A stretch of 37,608 nucleotides of DNA from an uncultured Clostridia bacterium (GTDB taxonomy: Bacteria; Bacillota; Clostridia; Oscillospirales; Acutalibacteraceae). The translations under genes and the position numbers were made by a program. Positions 8,430-16,799 of the stretch are shown here, in pieces (within the stretch, counting starts at the first letter, position 1; the number at the start of each line of letters is the position of its first letter). Location of the stretch: assembly GCA_947627345.1 (NCBI GenBank), contig CANQVS010000004.1, forward strand, positions 1 through 37,608, given 5' to 3'. The notes under the pieces were generated by a model. The model was given only the letters and a program-made list of their open reading frames with translations, was not told the DNA's origin and did no database searches.

Positions 8430-9653
8430 ATGGTACAGGTTGCAATTATGGGATATGGAGTAGTAGGCTCCGGTGTTGCGGAAATTATTACAACTCATAA
8501 GAAAAAACTCTTTGCAAGCTTAGGCGAAGAAGTGTATATAAAGAAAATTTTAGACCTGCGTGAATTTCCCGACTCCCCCCTTTCAGACCGTTTCACTAAA
8601 AATTTTAACGATATTTTAAACGACGCTGAAATCAGAGTTGTAGCGGAAGTTATGGGCGGAATAAATCCGGCATATGATTACACAATGAAGCTTTTAAAAG
8701 CGGGAAAAAGCGTTGTAACTTCCAATAAAGAACTTGTTGCGTCAAAGGGAGCTCAGCTTATTGAAATTGCAAAAAACAACAACGCAAATTTTCTTTTCGA
8801 GGCTTCGGTAGGCGGAGGTATTCCGATTCTCCGTCCTCTTATCCAATGCCTTGTTGCAAACAATGTTAAGGAAATCGCGGGAATTTTAAACGGTACGACA
8901 AACTTTATTCTCTCGAAGATGATAAATGAAGGTATGGATTTTGACTCGGCTTTAAAGCTTGCGCAGGATTTAGGCTTTGCGGAGCGCAACCCCGAGGCCG
9001 ATGTTGAGGGTCACGACGCGTGCCGTAAAATTTGTATTCTCGCCTCGCTCGCCTACGGAAAGCACATTTATCCCGACAATATACACACAGAGGGAATTAC
9101 AAAAATAAGCCTTAAAGACGTAAAATACGCCTCCGATTACAAGAGCGTAATTAAGCTTATCGGCGACGTTAAGCTTTTAGATAACGGTAAAATCGACATA
9201 TTCGTATCTCCTATGCTTATCGGCAAAAAGAGCCAGCTCGCCAACATAAACGATGAGTTTAACGGAATTATGGTAAGGGGCGACTGTACCGACGACGTTC
9301 TGTTCTACGGCAAAGGCGCGGGTTCACTCCCGACAGCCTCGGCTGTTGTAGCTGACATAATGGACAGCTGTATGCACATTAAAGAAAGAAAACATCTATA
9401 CTGGGCTGACAGCAACAATGAGAGCGTTTTGCCATATAATGAATCGAGAACCAGAATGTATCTTAGAGTAAACACACCAAACGCGCTCGATAAAATAAAT
9501 AAAATTTTCGGAAAGGTTTATGTAATTGCAAGCGACGAAGAGCTTGCGGTAGCAACAGACCTTATGACAATCTCTCAAATTGAAAGCAACCTTGAAAAAC
9601 TTGAAAGCGAGGGCGTAAAGGTTCTCTCAAAAATCAGAATAAGCGATTTATAA
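8430..9653 (+). CDS. hom: Homoserine dehydrogenase
   Basis: 407 residues. Reduces aspartate semialdehyde to homoserine with NAD(P)H, the branch toward threonine and methionine. The N-terminal Rossmann motif GYGVVGSG (8-15), the central GTTNFILSKM segment and the E-A-D-V-E-G-H-D-A motif are all present. About 80 C-terminal residues (from about 330) read like the regulatory ACT domain of Gram-positive enzymes. It lies between the PBP gene and lysC with short gaps (26 and 36 bp) and no terminator, so the first two steps specific to this pathway are probably cotranscribed. No lysine or threonine leader structure is visible ahead of it. Confidence 0.95.
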   Translation: MVQVAIMGYGVVGSGVAEIITTHKKKLFASLGEEVYIKKILDLREFPDSPLSDRFTKNFNDILNDAEIRVVAEVMGGINPAYDYTMKLLKAGKSVVTSNKELVASKGAQLIEIAKNNNANFLFEASVGGGIPILRPLIQCLVANNVKEIAGILNGTTNFILSKMINEGMDFDSALKLAQDLGFAERNPEADVEGHDACRKICILASLAYGKHIYPDNIHTEGITKISLKDVKYASDYKSVIKLIGDVKLLDNGKIDIFVSPMLIGKKSQLANINDEFNGIMVRGDCTDDVLFYGKGAGSLPTASAVVADIMDSCMHIKERKHLYWADSNNESVLPYNESRTRMYLRVNTPNALDKINKIFGKVYVIASDEELAVATDLMTISQIESNLEKLESEGVKVLSKIRISDL

Positions 9654-9689
9654 CAGGTAATGAGGTAATTTTAAAAAGGAGTAAAATAA

Positions 9690-10898
9690 ATGAGTTTAAT
9701 TGTACAGAAATTCGGAGGCAGTTCGGTTGCGAACGCCGAACGTGTATTTAATGTCGCCCGTATTGTTACGTCAACCTATGACGAGGGCAACGATGTAGTT
9801 GTTGTCGTTTCCGCGCAGGGCGATACTACCGACGATTTAATCGCCAAAGGAAATGAAATTAACCCTAACGCGTCAAAAAGAGAAAGGGATATGCTTTTAT
9901 CGGCAGGTGAACAGGTAAGCATCTCGCTTTTGGCTATGGCGATTGAAAAGCTCGGATACCCTGTCGTATCGCTTTTGGGCTGGCAGGCAGGCTTTCAGAC
10001 AAGTTCCGCGCACACTTCGGCGCGTATCAAACGGGTTGTTCCCAACCGCATAAGAAAAGAGCTCGACAAGAAATGTATCGTTGTTGTGGCGGGTTTTCAG
10101 GGCATTTCAAAATATGACGACATCACAACCTTGGGCAGAGGCGGTTCGGATACATCAGCGGTAGCAATTGCGGCGGCAATGCACGCAGATTTGTGCCAGA
10201 TTTATACTGACGTCGAGGGCGTTTATACCGCAGACCCGAGAAAAGTTAAAAACGCAAGAAAGCTTAAAGATATTTCCTACGATGAAATGCTTGAGCTTGC
10301 GACCTTAGGCGCGCAGGTACTTAACAACCGTTCCGTGGAAATGGCAAAAAAATATAACATTGAGCTCGAAGTCCTTTCAAGCTTGGTAAAGGCTCCGGGT
10401 ACTATAGTAAAGGAGAAAAGTAAAATGGAGAAAATGTTAATCAGCGGTGTTGCAAAGGATACAGACGTAGCGAGAATTTCGGTTATCGGAGTTCCCGATG
10501 AGCCCGGGTTCGCTTTTAAAATATTCTCAAAGCTTTCGTCCAAAAACATCAACGTTGATATTATCCTCCAGTCTATCGGCCACAACGGCAAAAAGGACAT
10601 TTCCTTTACCGTAGCTAAGGACAGAGCCGCAGACGCGGAAAAATGCGTTCAGGAGTATGTAGAGAATGTAAACGCCAAGGATTTCATCGTCAACACGGAA
10701 GTTGCGAAGATTTCGATTGTCGGCGCAGGTATGGAAAGCCACGCAGGCGTTGCGACAAAAATGTTCGAGGCGCTTTATGACGCTCAAATCAACATTCAGA
10801 TGATAGCAACCTCGGAAATTAAAGTAAGTGTTCTTATAGATAAAAAGGACGCCGACAGAGCGGTGTCCGCAATTCACGAAAAATTCTTTGAACAGTAA
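9690..10898 (+). CDS. lysC: Aspartate kinase
   Basis: 402 residues; phosphorylates aspartate at the entry to lysine, methionine and threonine synthesis. The kinase domain (1-240) starts MSLIVQKFGGSSVANAERV with the substrate/ATP-binding KFGGSS motif. It also has TLGRGGSDTSAVAIA and a TDVEGVYTADPR segment. Two ACT domains (about 260-402) bind the feedback amino acid. A strong SD (AAGGAG) precedes the start. An in-frame ATG at codon 246 has its own SD (10409-10415), as in Bacillus aspartokinase II, where an internal start makes a separate beta subunit. The gene is followed after 12 bp by the flavin reductase gene. Confidence 0.96.
   Translation: MSLIVQKFGGSSVANAERVFNVARIVTSTYDEGNDVVVVVSAQGDTTDDLIAKGNEINPNASKRERDMLLSAGEQVSISLLAMAIEKLGYPVVSLLGWQAGFQTSSAHTSARIKRVVPNRIRKELDKKCIVVVAGFQGISKYDDITTLGRGGSDTSAVAIAAAMHADLCQIYTDVEGVYTADPRKVKNARKLKDISYDEMLELATLGAQVLNNRSVEMAKKYNIELEVLSSLVKAPGTIVKEKSKMEKMLISGVAKDTDVARISVIGVPDEPGFAFKIFSKLSSKNINVDIILQSIGHNGKKDISFTVAKDRAADAEKCVQEYVENVNAKDFIVNTEVAKISIVGAGMESHAGVATKMFEALYDAQINIQMIATSEIKVSVLIDKKDADRAVSAIHEKFFEQ
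10409..10427 (+). promoter_or_regulatory. Internal ribosome-binding site and start for aspartokinase beta subunit
   Basis: Inside lysC, a full Shine-Dalgarno AAAGGAG (10409-10415) stands 9 nt before ATG 10425-10427, which is in frame at codon 246. Initiation here would give a 157-residue protein made of the two ACT domains only. In Bacillus subtilis lysC the beta subunit also starts at codon 246 and is close to this size, so the parallel is exact in position. Translation from this site is an inference. Confidence 0.7.
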
Positions 10899-10910
10899 GG
10901 AGATAATAAA

Positions 10911-11474
10911 ATGAAAAAAGATTTAGGCGTACTTCCCGCTGTATTTCCAATGCCCGTGCTTATGATTGCGACTTATGACGAAAACGGCGTCGTCGACGTT
11001 ATGAACGCCGCTTGGGGTTCAATCTGCGCTCCCGACAAAATCGCTCTCTTTATAAGCGAGCCTCACAAAACCACGAAAAATATCAGAAAGATAAAGGCTT
11101 TTACCGTTGCTCTCGCTGACGAAAAGCACACGGCGGAGGCGGACTACTTCGGTATTGCTACAGGAAATAAAACACCCGATAAATTTGAGCGCACAGGTTT
11201 TACGGCTGTTAAAAGCAAAAATGTAAACGCTCCGATTATTGATGAATTTCCCCTTTCGCTTGAATGTGAGCTTGCAGAGATAACCGAAACCGAAAACCTC
11301 CACGCTGTTGTAGGTAAAATTGTCAACGTCTGCGCTGACGAGGAAGTAATTGGAGATGACGGAAAGGTTAATCCCGAAAAATTAAACGCAATTTTATTCG
11401 ACCAATTCCGCTCGGGCTATTACAACATCGGCGATAAAGTCGGTCAGGCCTGGAGTTCGGGTAAAAAGTTTTAA
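10911..11474 (+). CDS. Flavin reductase family protein (FMN-binding)
   Basis: 187 residues of the flavin reductase/DIM6-NTAB FMN-binding split-barrel family. The start KKDLGVLPAVFPMPVLMIATYDENGVVDVMNAAWG and the H-K-T-T-K-N-I region are characteristic of clostridial members. These proteins bind FMN and reduce flavins or unknown substrates with NAD(P)H; the substrate cannot be told from sequence. It has a clear SD (AAGGAG, 12 bp after lysC) and is the last gene before the terminator at 11597-11634. Its link to amino-acid synthesis is probably only transcriptional. Confidence 0.88.
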   Translation: MKKDLGVLPAVFPMPVLMIATYDENGVVDVMNAAWGSICAPDKIALFISEPHKTTKNIRKIKAFTVALADEKHTAEADYFGIATGNKTPDKFERTGFTAVKSKNVNAPIIDEFPLSLECELAEITETENLHAVVGKIVNVCADEEVIGDDGKVNPEKLNAILFDQFRSGYYNIGDKVGQAWSSGKKF

Positions 11475-11596
11475 ATTCCTTCGTCACCATATACAGCCTT
11501 AATTTAAAGCTCATATCCCAAAAATGTTTTCGAGTTTTATACGGCTTTGAATGGAAAGATAAGGTTTTCTGAACTTATATTCATAAAATAAAGCGC

Positions 11597-11634
11597 ACAA
11601 CTCCTGCTCTTTTGACAGAGCAGGAGTTGTTTTT
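11597..11634. terminator. Strong rho-independent terminator, probably bidirectional
   Basis: A perfect 13-bp stem, ACAACTCCTGCTC (11597-11609) and GAGCAGGAGTTGT (11618-11630), with an 8-nt loop and TTTT on the plus side. On the minus side the stem is followed by a moderately T-rich stretch. It ends the hom-lysC-flavin reductase transcript and probably also the converging ABC importer transcript, whose last gene stops at 11656. Confidence 0.9.
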
Positions 11635-11655
11635 ATGGTGTACAAAATTTGCGAA

Positions 11656-12525
11656 TTATTTTTTTACCTTTCCGCTTTCAACCACAAGCTGTTCCTCGTA
11701 GTCCTTACCGTAGGTATCGGCGAGGGTTTTTTCGTAATTTTTATGGAAAAATTTTTCTTTTCCGAGTGCTTTAATTTCATTGTTAATCCAATTTAAAAGC
11801 GTTTTGTTTCCTTTTGATACCGCAGGCGCAATTGTATCCTTACTTCCAAGCGAGGGTATTCCCACAGTATAGCCTTTATTTTGGAGAGCGTATGCAATGA
11901 CCTCCGTGTTGTCGTTTGCCCACGCGGCGCCCTCGCCGTTTTCCAATGCCGTTTTAGCCTGCGCGTAAGCGTCAAACTTCTTCAGCTTTATGTCGGGATG
12001 ATTTTCTGTAAGATATGTTTCGGCTGTCGTGCCCGAAATTACTATGACCTCATCGCCGTCTTTAATGTCATTAAGACTTTTTATTACTTTTTTGTCAGGA
12101 GATACCACGCCGAGCGAAACGCTCATATAAGGGAGCGCGAAATCCACTTCCTCCTTACGCTCGTCTGTCACGGTAAAATTAGCGAGAATGATGTCTACTT
12201 TTCCTGTCTGCAAATACTCAATACGATTCGCCGCCTCGGTCGATACATACTCCGCCTTTACGCCCAAATCCTTTGCGAGGCGTTTTGCGAAATACACGTC
12301 ATAGCCCTGATACTCGCCGTTTTCGTCAACGTATCCAAATGGGTTTTTATCGGAAAATACGCCGATTTTAACCGTACCGCTCTCTTTAATCTCATCAAGC
12401 GTACGGTAAACTGTTTTTTTTGAAGTGTTATACGCGTTTGAGCTCGTATCGGAACAGCCCGCGGCAACGGCAACAATCATCATTACCGCGGTAAGTACAG
12501 CAAATATTCTCTTAAATTTTTTCAT
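11656..12525 (-). CDS. Amino-acid ABC transporter substrate-binding lipoprotein
   Basis: 289 residues of the family 3 (polar amino acid, PBPb/HisJ-like) solute-binding proteins. A lipoprotein signal peptide ends in the lipobox VAAGC, with lipidated Cys24. The mature domain shows the family hallmark KIGVFSDKNPFGYVDENGEYQGYDVYFA and a DIILANFTVTDERKEEVDFALPY segment. Ligand specificity cannot be read from sequence; glutamine, glutamate, aspartate, cystine and similar are all possible. It is the last gene of a four-gene importer operon, 26 bp after the ATPase. Confidence 0.93.
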   Translation of the reverse strand: MKKFKRIFAVLTAVMMIVAVAAGCSDTSSNAYNTSKKTVYRTLDEIKESGTVKIGVFSDKNPFGYVDENGEYQGYDVYFAKRLAKDLGVKAEYVSTEAANRIEYLQTGKVDIILANFTVTDERKEEVDFALPYMSVSLGVVSPDKKVIKSLNDIKDGDEVIVISGTTAETYLTENHPDIKLKKFDAYAQAKTALENGEGAAWANDNTEVIAYALQNKGYTVGIPSLGSKDTIAPAVSKGNKTLLNWINNEIKALGKEKFFHKNYEKTLADTYGKDYEEQLVVESGKVKK

Positions 12526-12551
12526 TTAATTACCTCTTTTTCTCTATTAAT

Positions 12552-13331
12552 TCAAACCTTTCGGTTTAATGTATCGGTATGATTTTTAACCGCGTCGTAC
12601 TCAAAGGTATGGAAAAATCTTCTCGCACGTTCGGTTTTCGGATTATCAAATATCTTTTCGGGAATGTCCTCCTCGATGATTTCACCCTTATCCAAAAACA
12701 GCACCCTGTCGGAAACCGCCCTTGCGAACGACATTTCGTGAGTAACTACTATCATCGTTCTCCCCTGCTTCGCAAGCTCAAGAATTGTATCGAGCACCTC
12801 GCGCACCATTTCGGGGTCAAGCGCCGCTGTCACCTCGTCAAAAAGCATTATCTCGGGGTGCATACAAAGCGCGCGTACAATGGCAACTCTCTGCTTCTGA
12901 CCTCCGGAAAGCTGACGGGGATAAACATCTCTTTTATCCGAAAGTCCAACCTTTTCAAGCAAATATTCCGCCTCTTTTATAACGTCTGATTTACTGCGCT
13001 TTTGAACCTTTATCGGCGCGAGAATTATGTTTTGAAGGACGGTCTTGTGGGGAAACAGCTCATAGCTTTGGAATACCATTCCGATTTTTTGGCGGATTTC
13101 GGCAATATTCTTTTTATTGCGGTCTATTTTCTCGCCGTAAAGTTTAATTTCTCCGCCCTGTATTTCCTCAAGCCCGTTGATACATCTAAGCAACGTACTT
13201 TTTCCACAGCCTGACGGTCCGATTATAACGACAACCTCTCCTCTGTTCACCGTAAGATTAAAATCCTTTAAAATGAGGTTATCGCCGTAGGATTTTTTGA
13301 GATGTTCTATTGTAAGAAGTTTATCAGCCAT
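12552..13331 (-). CDS. Amino-acid ABC transporter ATP-binding protein (GlnQ/HisP type)
   Basis: 259 residues from the chosen ATG at 13329-13331. It begins [17 protein letters not shown] and has a G-G-A-G SD 9 nt upstream; a longer reading would run into the permease gene and is unlikely. Walker A is GPSGCGKST, the signature is [11 protein letters not shown] and Walker B is [14 protein letters not shown], followed by the H-loop VTHEMSF. The gene begins 1 bp after the stop codon of the preceding permease gene, so translation is coupled. It powers the importer formed by the neighbouring permeases and lipoprotein. Confidence 0.95.
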   Translation of the reverse strand: MADKLLTIEHLKKSYGDNLILKDFNLTVNRGEVVVIIGPSGCGKSTLLRCINGLEEIQGGEIKLYGEKIDRNKKNIAEIRQKIGMVFQSYELFPHKTVLQNIILAPIKVQKRSKSDVIKEAEYLLEKVGLSDKRDVYPRQLSGGQKQRVAIVRALCMHPEIMLFDEVTAALDPEMVREVLDTILELAKQGRTMIVVTHEMSFARAVSDRVLFLDKGEIIEEDIPEKIFDNPKTERARRFFHTFEYDAVKNHTDTLNRKV

Positions 13332-13332
13332 T

Positions 13333-14010
13333 TTAAGCACTCCACTTCTTTTCAAGATAAGACGCAAGCAGGCTTATCGGCCAGCAAGCCAAAAAATACA
13401 AAATGAATACCGTAAGATAAAGTCCGAAAGCCGCGTTCGGAGCAGTCATTCGGTTTGCCTCTATAATCTGTTGGGTTACCTTCAGCGCCTCAACAACGCC
13501 TATCATCATAACTAAGCTTGTCGTCTTTATCATTCTGGTGACAAGATTTATGGAAAGAGGGATAAGTCTTCGTAACGTCTGCGGAATAACAATATAGAAG
13601 TAGGTCTGCGCTTTATTTAAACCGAGAGCATAACTGCTCTCGTACTGGTGCTTAGGTATATTTGAAACCGCTCCGCGCACTAAATCTCCCATTTCCGCAG
13701 TTCCCCAGAATGTAAATACAATTATCGAGGCAAGCTCGGCGTCTAAATTTAAGCCGAACATTCTCGTTGTACCGAAAAAAACGATAAAAAGAAGAACCAT
13801 TTGAGGCATAATACGCACGATTTCCAGGTAAACTCTTGAAACAACCCTTATAACGGTATTTTTATATGTCATTACTATACCGAATACAATCCCAAAAACA
13901 ATGCTGAAAATAACGGAAACGAGGCTTATTCTAAGCGCCGTGCAAAGCCCGTCGATGAGCCTTATAAAATTATTTCCTTTAAGGAGGACGTCAATCCCCA
14001 AAGCTTGCAT
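13333..14010 (-). CDS. Amino-acid ABC transporter permease
   Basis: 225 residues of the HisM/GlnP permease family, with about five predicted membrane helices. The EAA cytoplasmic loop that docks on the ATPase is visible as [24 protein letters not shown] (about 130-153). It overlaps the preceding permease gene by 20 bp and is followed after 1 bp by the ATPase gene. The paired permeases would form a heterodimeric channel. Confidence 0.94.
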   Translation of the reverse strand: MQALGIDVLLKGNNFIRLIDGLCTALRISLVSVIFSIVFGIVFGIVMTYKNTVIRVVSRVYLEIVRIMPQMVLLFIVFFGTTRMFGLNLDAELASIIVFTFWGTAEMGDLVRGAVSNIPKHQYESSYALGLNKAQTYFYIVIPQTLRRLIPLSINLVTRMIKTTSLVMMIGVVEALKVTQQIIEANRMTAPNAAFGLYLTVFILYFLACWPISLLASYLEKKWSA

Positions 14011-14650
14011 AGCTAAGCCTCCTCTCTACAACCGAGCCGATAACGGATACGGGCAACAGTATGAGCAGATAGAAAACTACAAGCATCACAAGACATTCAG
14101 CGGTTTTATAGTAAAGCCCAATTAAATCCTTAGCCGTAAACATCAAATCCATAAGGCTTATCGCGCTGAATACGCTTGTTTCCTTTAAAAGAAAAATTAT
14201 ATTAGCAACAAAAGCAGGCGTGCTGTAGGTTATCGCTTGCGGTAATACAATATGAAACATAACCTGCGCTTTGCTCATTCCAAGGCTCAAAGCCGTTTCG
14301 TACTGGATTTTATCAACGGCTTCGATTCCGCTCCTGAAGGTTTCCGCCATATAGCTTCCGCCTAAAAGTCCAAGTCCTAAAACTCCGCAAAATTCGGGCG
14401 AAAAGCTGACTCCGATTTTCGGAAGCCCGAAATAAATAAAAAAAAGCTGGATAAGCAAGGGGGTGTTTCTGAAAATCTCGATATAAATTTTTGCCGTCTG
14501 CCGAAGCACCGGAATACGGTAATGAACAATCAATGAAACCGCAAGACCGATAGCCACCGAAAAAAGCACCCCGAGCCACCCTATCTTCAAGGTAAGAACC
14601 GTCGCTTTTTCATACAACGGAAGGTATTTTTCAATTACGCTCCAATTCAA
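13991..14650 (-). CDS. Amino-acid ABC transporter permease (first gene of operon)
   Basis: 219 residues from a TTG start at 14648-14650, giving MNWSVIEKYLPLYEKA. An SD-like AGAAGTGAT lies at good spacing just upstream. Longer alternatives exist: an ATG ten codons further and a TTG at 14710, both without a convincing SD, so the start is not certain. The EAA loop is TALSLGMSKAQVMFHIVLPQA. The N-terminal helix and length match GlnP/HisQ-type permeases. It pairs with the permease that overlaps it. Confidence 0.88.
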   Translation of the reverse strand: MNWSVIEKYLPLYEKATVLTLKIGWLGVLFSVAIGLAVSLIVHYRIPVLRQTAKIYIEIFRNTPLLIQLFFIYFGLPKIGVSFSPEFCGVLGLGLLGGSYMAETFRSGIEAVDKIQYETALSLGMSKAQVMFHIVLPQAITYSTPAFVANIIFLLKETSVFSAISLMDLMFTAKDLIGLYYKTAECLVMLVVFYLLILLPVSVIGSVVERRLSYASFGD

Positions 14651-14789
14651 TCTATCACTTCTTTCCAACCGTCGTAACATATTATGTAATTTTTCTTCTT
14701 GTGATACCAAAATGTTAATAAAACAGTAAAAAAGCCTGTTACAAAAAAGCTCTATAAAATCGGGATAACAAACAGAGCCTTAAAAAATA

Positions 14790-14822
14790 AAAAAACAGCC
14801 TTAAAAAATAAGGCTGTTTTTT
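14790..14822. terminator. Bidirectional rho-independent terminator
   Basis: Stem AAAAAACAGCCTT (14790-14802) with AAGGCTGTTTTTT (14810-14822) and a 7-nt loop. The A and T runs on both sides make it work in either direction. It ends the zinc-ribbon gene that stops at 14838. A partial duplicate of the left arm (GCCTTAAAAAATAA) lies just upstream at about 14777-14790. Confidence 0.82.
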
Positions 14823-14837
14823 AAAACACTAAGAAAT

Positions 14838-15668
14838 TTATTCTGAAATCTGATACCTGAAATTTCGGTCATTCGCAAAATCATCAGTAACCGAAAAGCT
14901 CAACTCAACGCTTTCACGTTGCTTGGGAATCTTGTAAACATAGGTTACTATCTCGCTTTTTCCGACGTCTAAATATCTGTTCGGGTCGGGCGAATTAAAA
15001 CTTTCATATAAAAAGTCGTCTGTATAAAGGTTAATTTCAGCGTCTACATATTCGCTGATATCGGAAGTATTTTTAATTATAACATCAACCTTTAAAAATT
15101 CGTAGCCGTCACCCGCCTTATCATTTCCGTATGTATCGGTGTAAGATATATTGTCAACGCTGTAACTGAAATCACCCATATCCACAGTTTCATCTGTTGA
15201 ATAAACTGCTGTCAGGTCCTGCGAGGCTATAAACTCACTTCCCGCATTGTCGATGCTTGATACGCATATTATAAAGCCAAACGGAACTATGTAGATTAAA
15301 ACGACCACAGCAAGCATAATTCCGATCACTGTTGCCGCGATTTTACCGCCTGTCATCGGCTTTTTCGGCGGAATTTGCTGATACTGCTGATATTGGTATG
15401 GAACATTTACAGTATTTTGCTGATTATTGTTTTGGTAAACATTCTGATTGTATGAGGGAGCAACCGGCGGAGTTGTATAGCTTGGAGCTTCAGGTGTCCG
15501 CGTTTCCTGACTATCTGAATAACTCTGCTCGTAGGGATTTTCCTCATTTTGATTAACCGAGCCGAATTTATTTTCTTCAATAGTTTTTTCAGCCTCGTTC
15601 ACAGCCTTTGTACCGCATTTCGGGCAGAAATTTCCGTTAAAAATATGACCGCAATTACCGCATTTCAT
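14838..15668 (-). CDS. Zinc-ribbon single-pass membrane protein with DUF4352-like outer domain
   Basis: 276 residues. A cytoplasmic zinc ribbon comes first, with Cys3, Cys6, Cys15 and Cys18 (MKCGNCGHIFNGNFCPKCG). A long Gln/Asn/Pro/Tyr-rich linker (about 40-102) and one membrane helix (about 109-135) follow. The outer domain (about 150-276) contains GYEFLKVDVIIKNTSDISEYV, typical of DUF4352/telokin-like folds. The function is unknown. It shares its architecture and exact zinc-ribbon spacing with the gene at 24223-24972, which sits next to a Ser/Thr kinase, so the two are probably distant paralogues. It is a single-gene unit facing the ABC importer, with a terminator right after it. Confidence 0.8.
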   Translation of the reverse strand: MKCGNCGHIFNGNFCPKCGTKAVNEAEKTIEENKFGSVNQNEENPYEQSYSDSQETRTPEAPSYTTPPVAPSYNQNVYQNNNQQNTVNVPYQYQQYQQIPPKKPMTGGKIAATVIGIMLAVVVLIYIVPFGFIICVSSIDNAGSEFIASQDLTAVYSTDETVDMGDFSYSVDNISYTDTYGNDKAGDGYEFLKVDVIIKNTSDISEYVDAEINLYTDDFLYESFNSPDPNRYLDVGKSEIVTYVYKIPKQRESVELSFSVTDDFANDRNFRYQISE

Positions 15669-15762
15669 AACAACACTTCCTTTTTCTTAGGATAACATTT
15701 TATACTCGAATTTGTCAATATAAATTGTCAGCTTTATGCATATCATTATTATGGGATTTATA

Positions 15763-15790
15763 TTGTAAAAATTTGAAAAACAAGTATAAT
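15763..15790 (+). promoter_or_regulatory. Predicted promoter of the RDAC-like/tcdA operon
   Basis: A -35 TTGTAA (15763-15768) and a perfect -10 TATAAT (15785-15790) with 16-bp spacing, reading plus. The start codon of the first gene follows after 16 nt, so the leader is very short. Confidence 0.65.
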
Positions 15791-15806
15791 AATAAAAGGT
15801 AAAAAA

Positions 15807-16031
15807 ATGAAAGCATTAAGTATATCAGAGTTTATCGAGTTAAAAAACACAGCCGAAAAAGAGTATGGTATAGAGCTTCACTTGCACGATACATGCGGCG
15901 CTCAATATATTTCTGCAAAAGAAATATTTTCTAATGAATTTACAAATTACCTTAAAAAATTTATAATGTCAAAAAGGCTCGGATTAACGATAAACGATGA
16001 CAAACATTCTTTTACGGTAAAGGAAAAGTAA
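15807..16031 (+). CDS. RDAC-like small conserved protein
   Basis: 74 residues, intact, ending 1 bp before tcdA. The core EYGIELHLHDTCGAQYIS, with Cys30 followed by Gly, resembles the short clostridial 'RDAC family' proteins (motif H-L-R-D-A-C-G). I recall these from similar contexts but could not search. No signal peptide or membrane helix. No function is known. The tight coupling to tcdA suggests a shared transcript and possibly a role with tRNA modification, which is inference only. Confidence 0.65.
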   Translation: MKALSISEFIELKNTAEKEYGIELHLHDTCGAQYISAKEIFSNEFTNYLKKFIMSKRLGLTINDDKHSFTVKEK

Positions 16032-16032
16032 T

Positions 16033-16791
16033 ATGATAAATCAATTTTCAAGAACGCAACTTCTTTTAGGAAAAGAAGGTATGGACAAGCTTAAAAATGC
16101 ACGAGTGGCGGTTTTCGGGATTGGCGGAGTAGGCGGATTTACAGCGGAGGCATTAGTCAGAAGCGGTATCGGCGCAATTGATATTATCGATGACGATAAA
16201 GTATGCCTTTCTAATATTAACCGTCAGATATTCGCAACGCACAAAACTATAGGTAAATTTAAGGTTGACGTCGCTATGGAACGCCTGCTTGACATTAATC
16301 CTGAAGTTAAAATAAAAAAGCACCAAATATTCTACACACCCGAAACCTCTCCTCAATTTGATTTTTCGCAGTACGATTACATAGTTGACGCTATTGATAC
16401 TGTTTCCGGGAAAATTGAGCTTGCCCTTAACGCGCAAAAAACTAACACGCCGATAATCTCATCAATGGGCGCAGGAAATAAGCTTGACCCTACTGCATTT
16501 GAGGTAACCGATATATATAAAACATCTGTCTGCCCTCTTGCGAGAGTTATGCGTTCCGAGCTTAGAAAACGAAATATAAAGAGTCTAAAGGTCGTTTATT
16601 CCAAGGAAAAACCGATTACTCCCTTAGAAGATACAGAAATAATCGGTAATGATTCTGACTTTTCTGATAAAAACAGCGAAAGAGAACGAAAAATACGCAG
16701 ACAAGTCCCTGGAAGTACCGCATTCGTTCCGTCAGTAGCAGGACTTATTATCGCGGGTGAGGTTGTAAAGGATTTAATTAATTCTAAGTAA
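16033..16791 (+). CDS. tcdA: tRNA threonylcarbamoyladenosine dehydratase TcdA
   Basis: 252-residue E1-like (ThiF/MoeB superfamily) enzyme. It uses ATP to cyclise the t6A base at tRNA position 37 to ct6A. The start INQFSRTQLLLGKEGMDKLKNARV and the nucleotide loop GIGGVGGFTAEALVRSG are diagnostic of TcdA/CsdL, as are DDDKVCLSNINRQ, DAIDTVSGK and the PGSTAFVPSVAGLIIAGEVV tail. The ATG at 16033 overlaps the context of the previous stop (TAATATG), so translation is coupled to the RDAC-like gene. The gene is followed by non-coding tandem repeats and no obvious terminator. Confidence 0.93.
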   Translation: MINQFSRTQLLLGKEGMDKLKNARVAVFGIGGVGGFTAEALVRSGIGAIDIIDDDKVCLSNINRQIFATHKTIGKFKVDVAMERLLDINPEVKIKKHQIFYTPETSPQFDFSQYDYIVDAIDTVSGKIELALNAQKTNTPIISSMGAGNKLDPTAFEVTDIYKTSVCPLARVMRSELRKRNIKSLKVVYSKEKPITPLEDTEIIGNDSDFSDKNSERERKIRRQVPGSTAFVPSVAGLIIAGEVVKDLINSK

Positions 16792-16799
16792 TGAAAATT

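Noticed and set aside
7985..8498. Long ORFs in other frames of the PBP tail (both strands)
   Set aside because: They are by-products of the repetitive acidic codons and read as low-complexity His/Ser/Thr strings.
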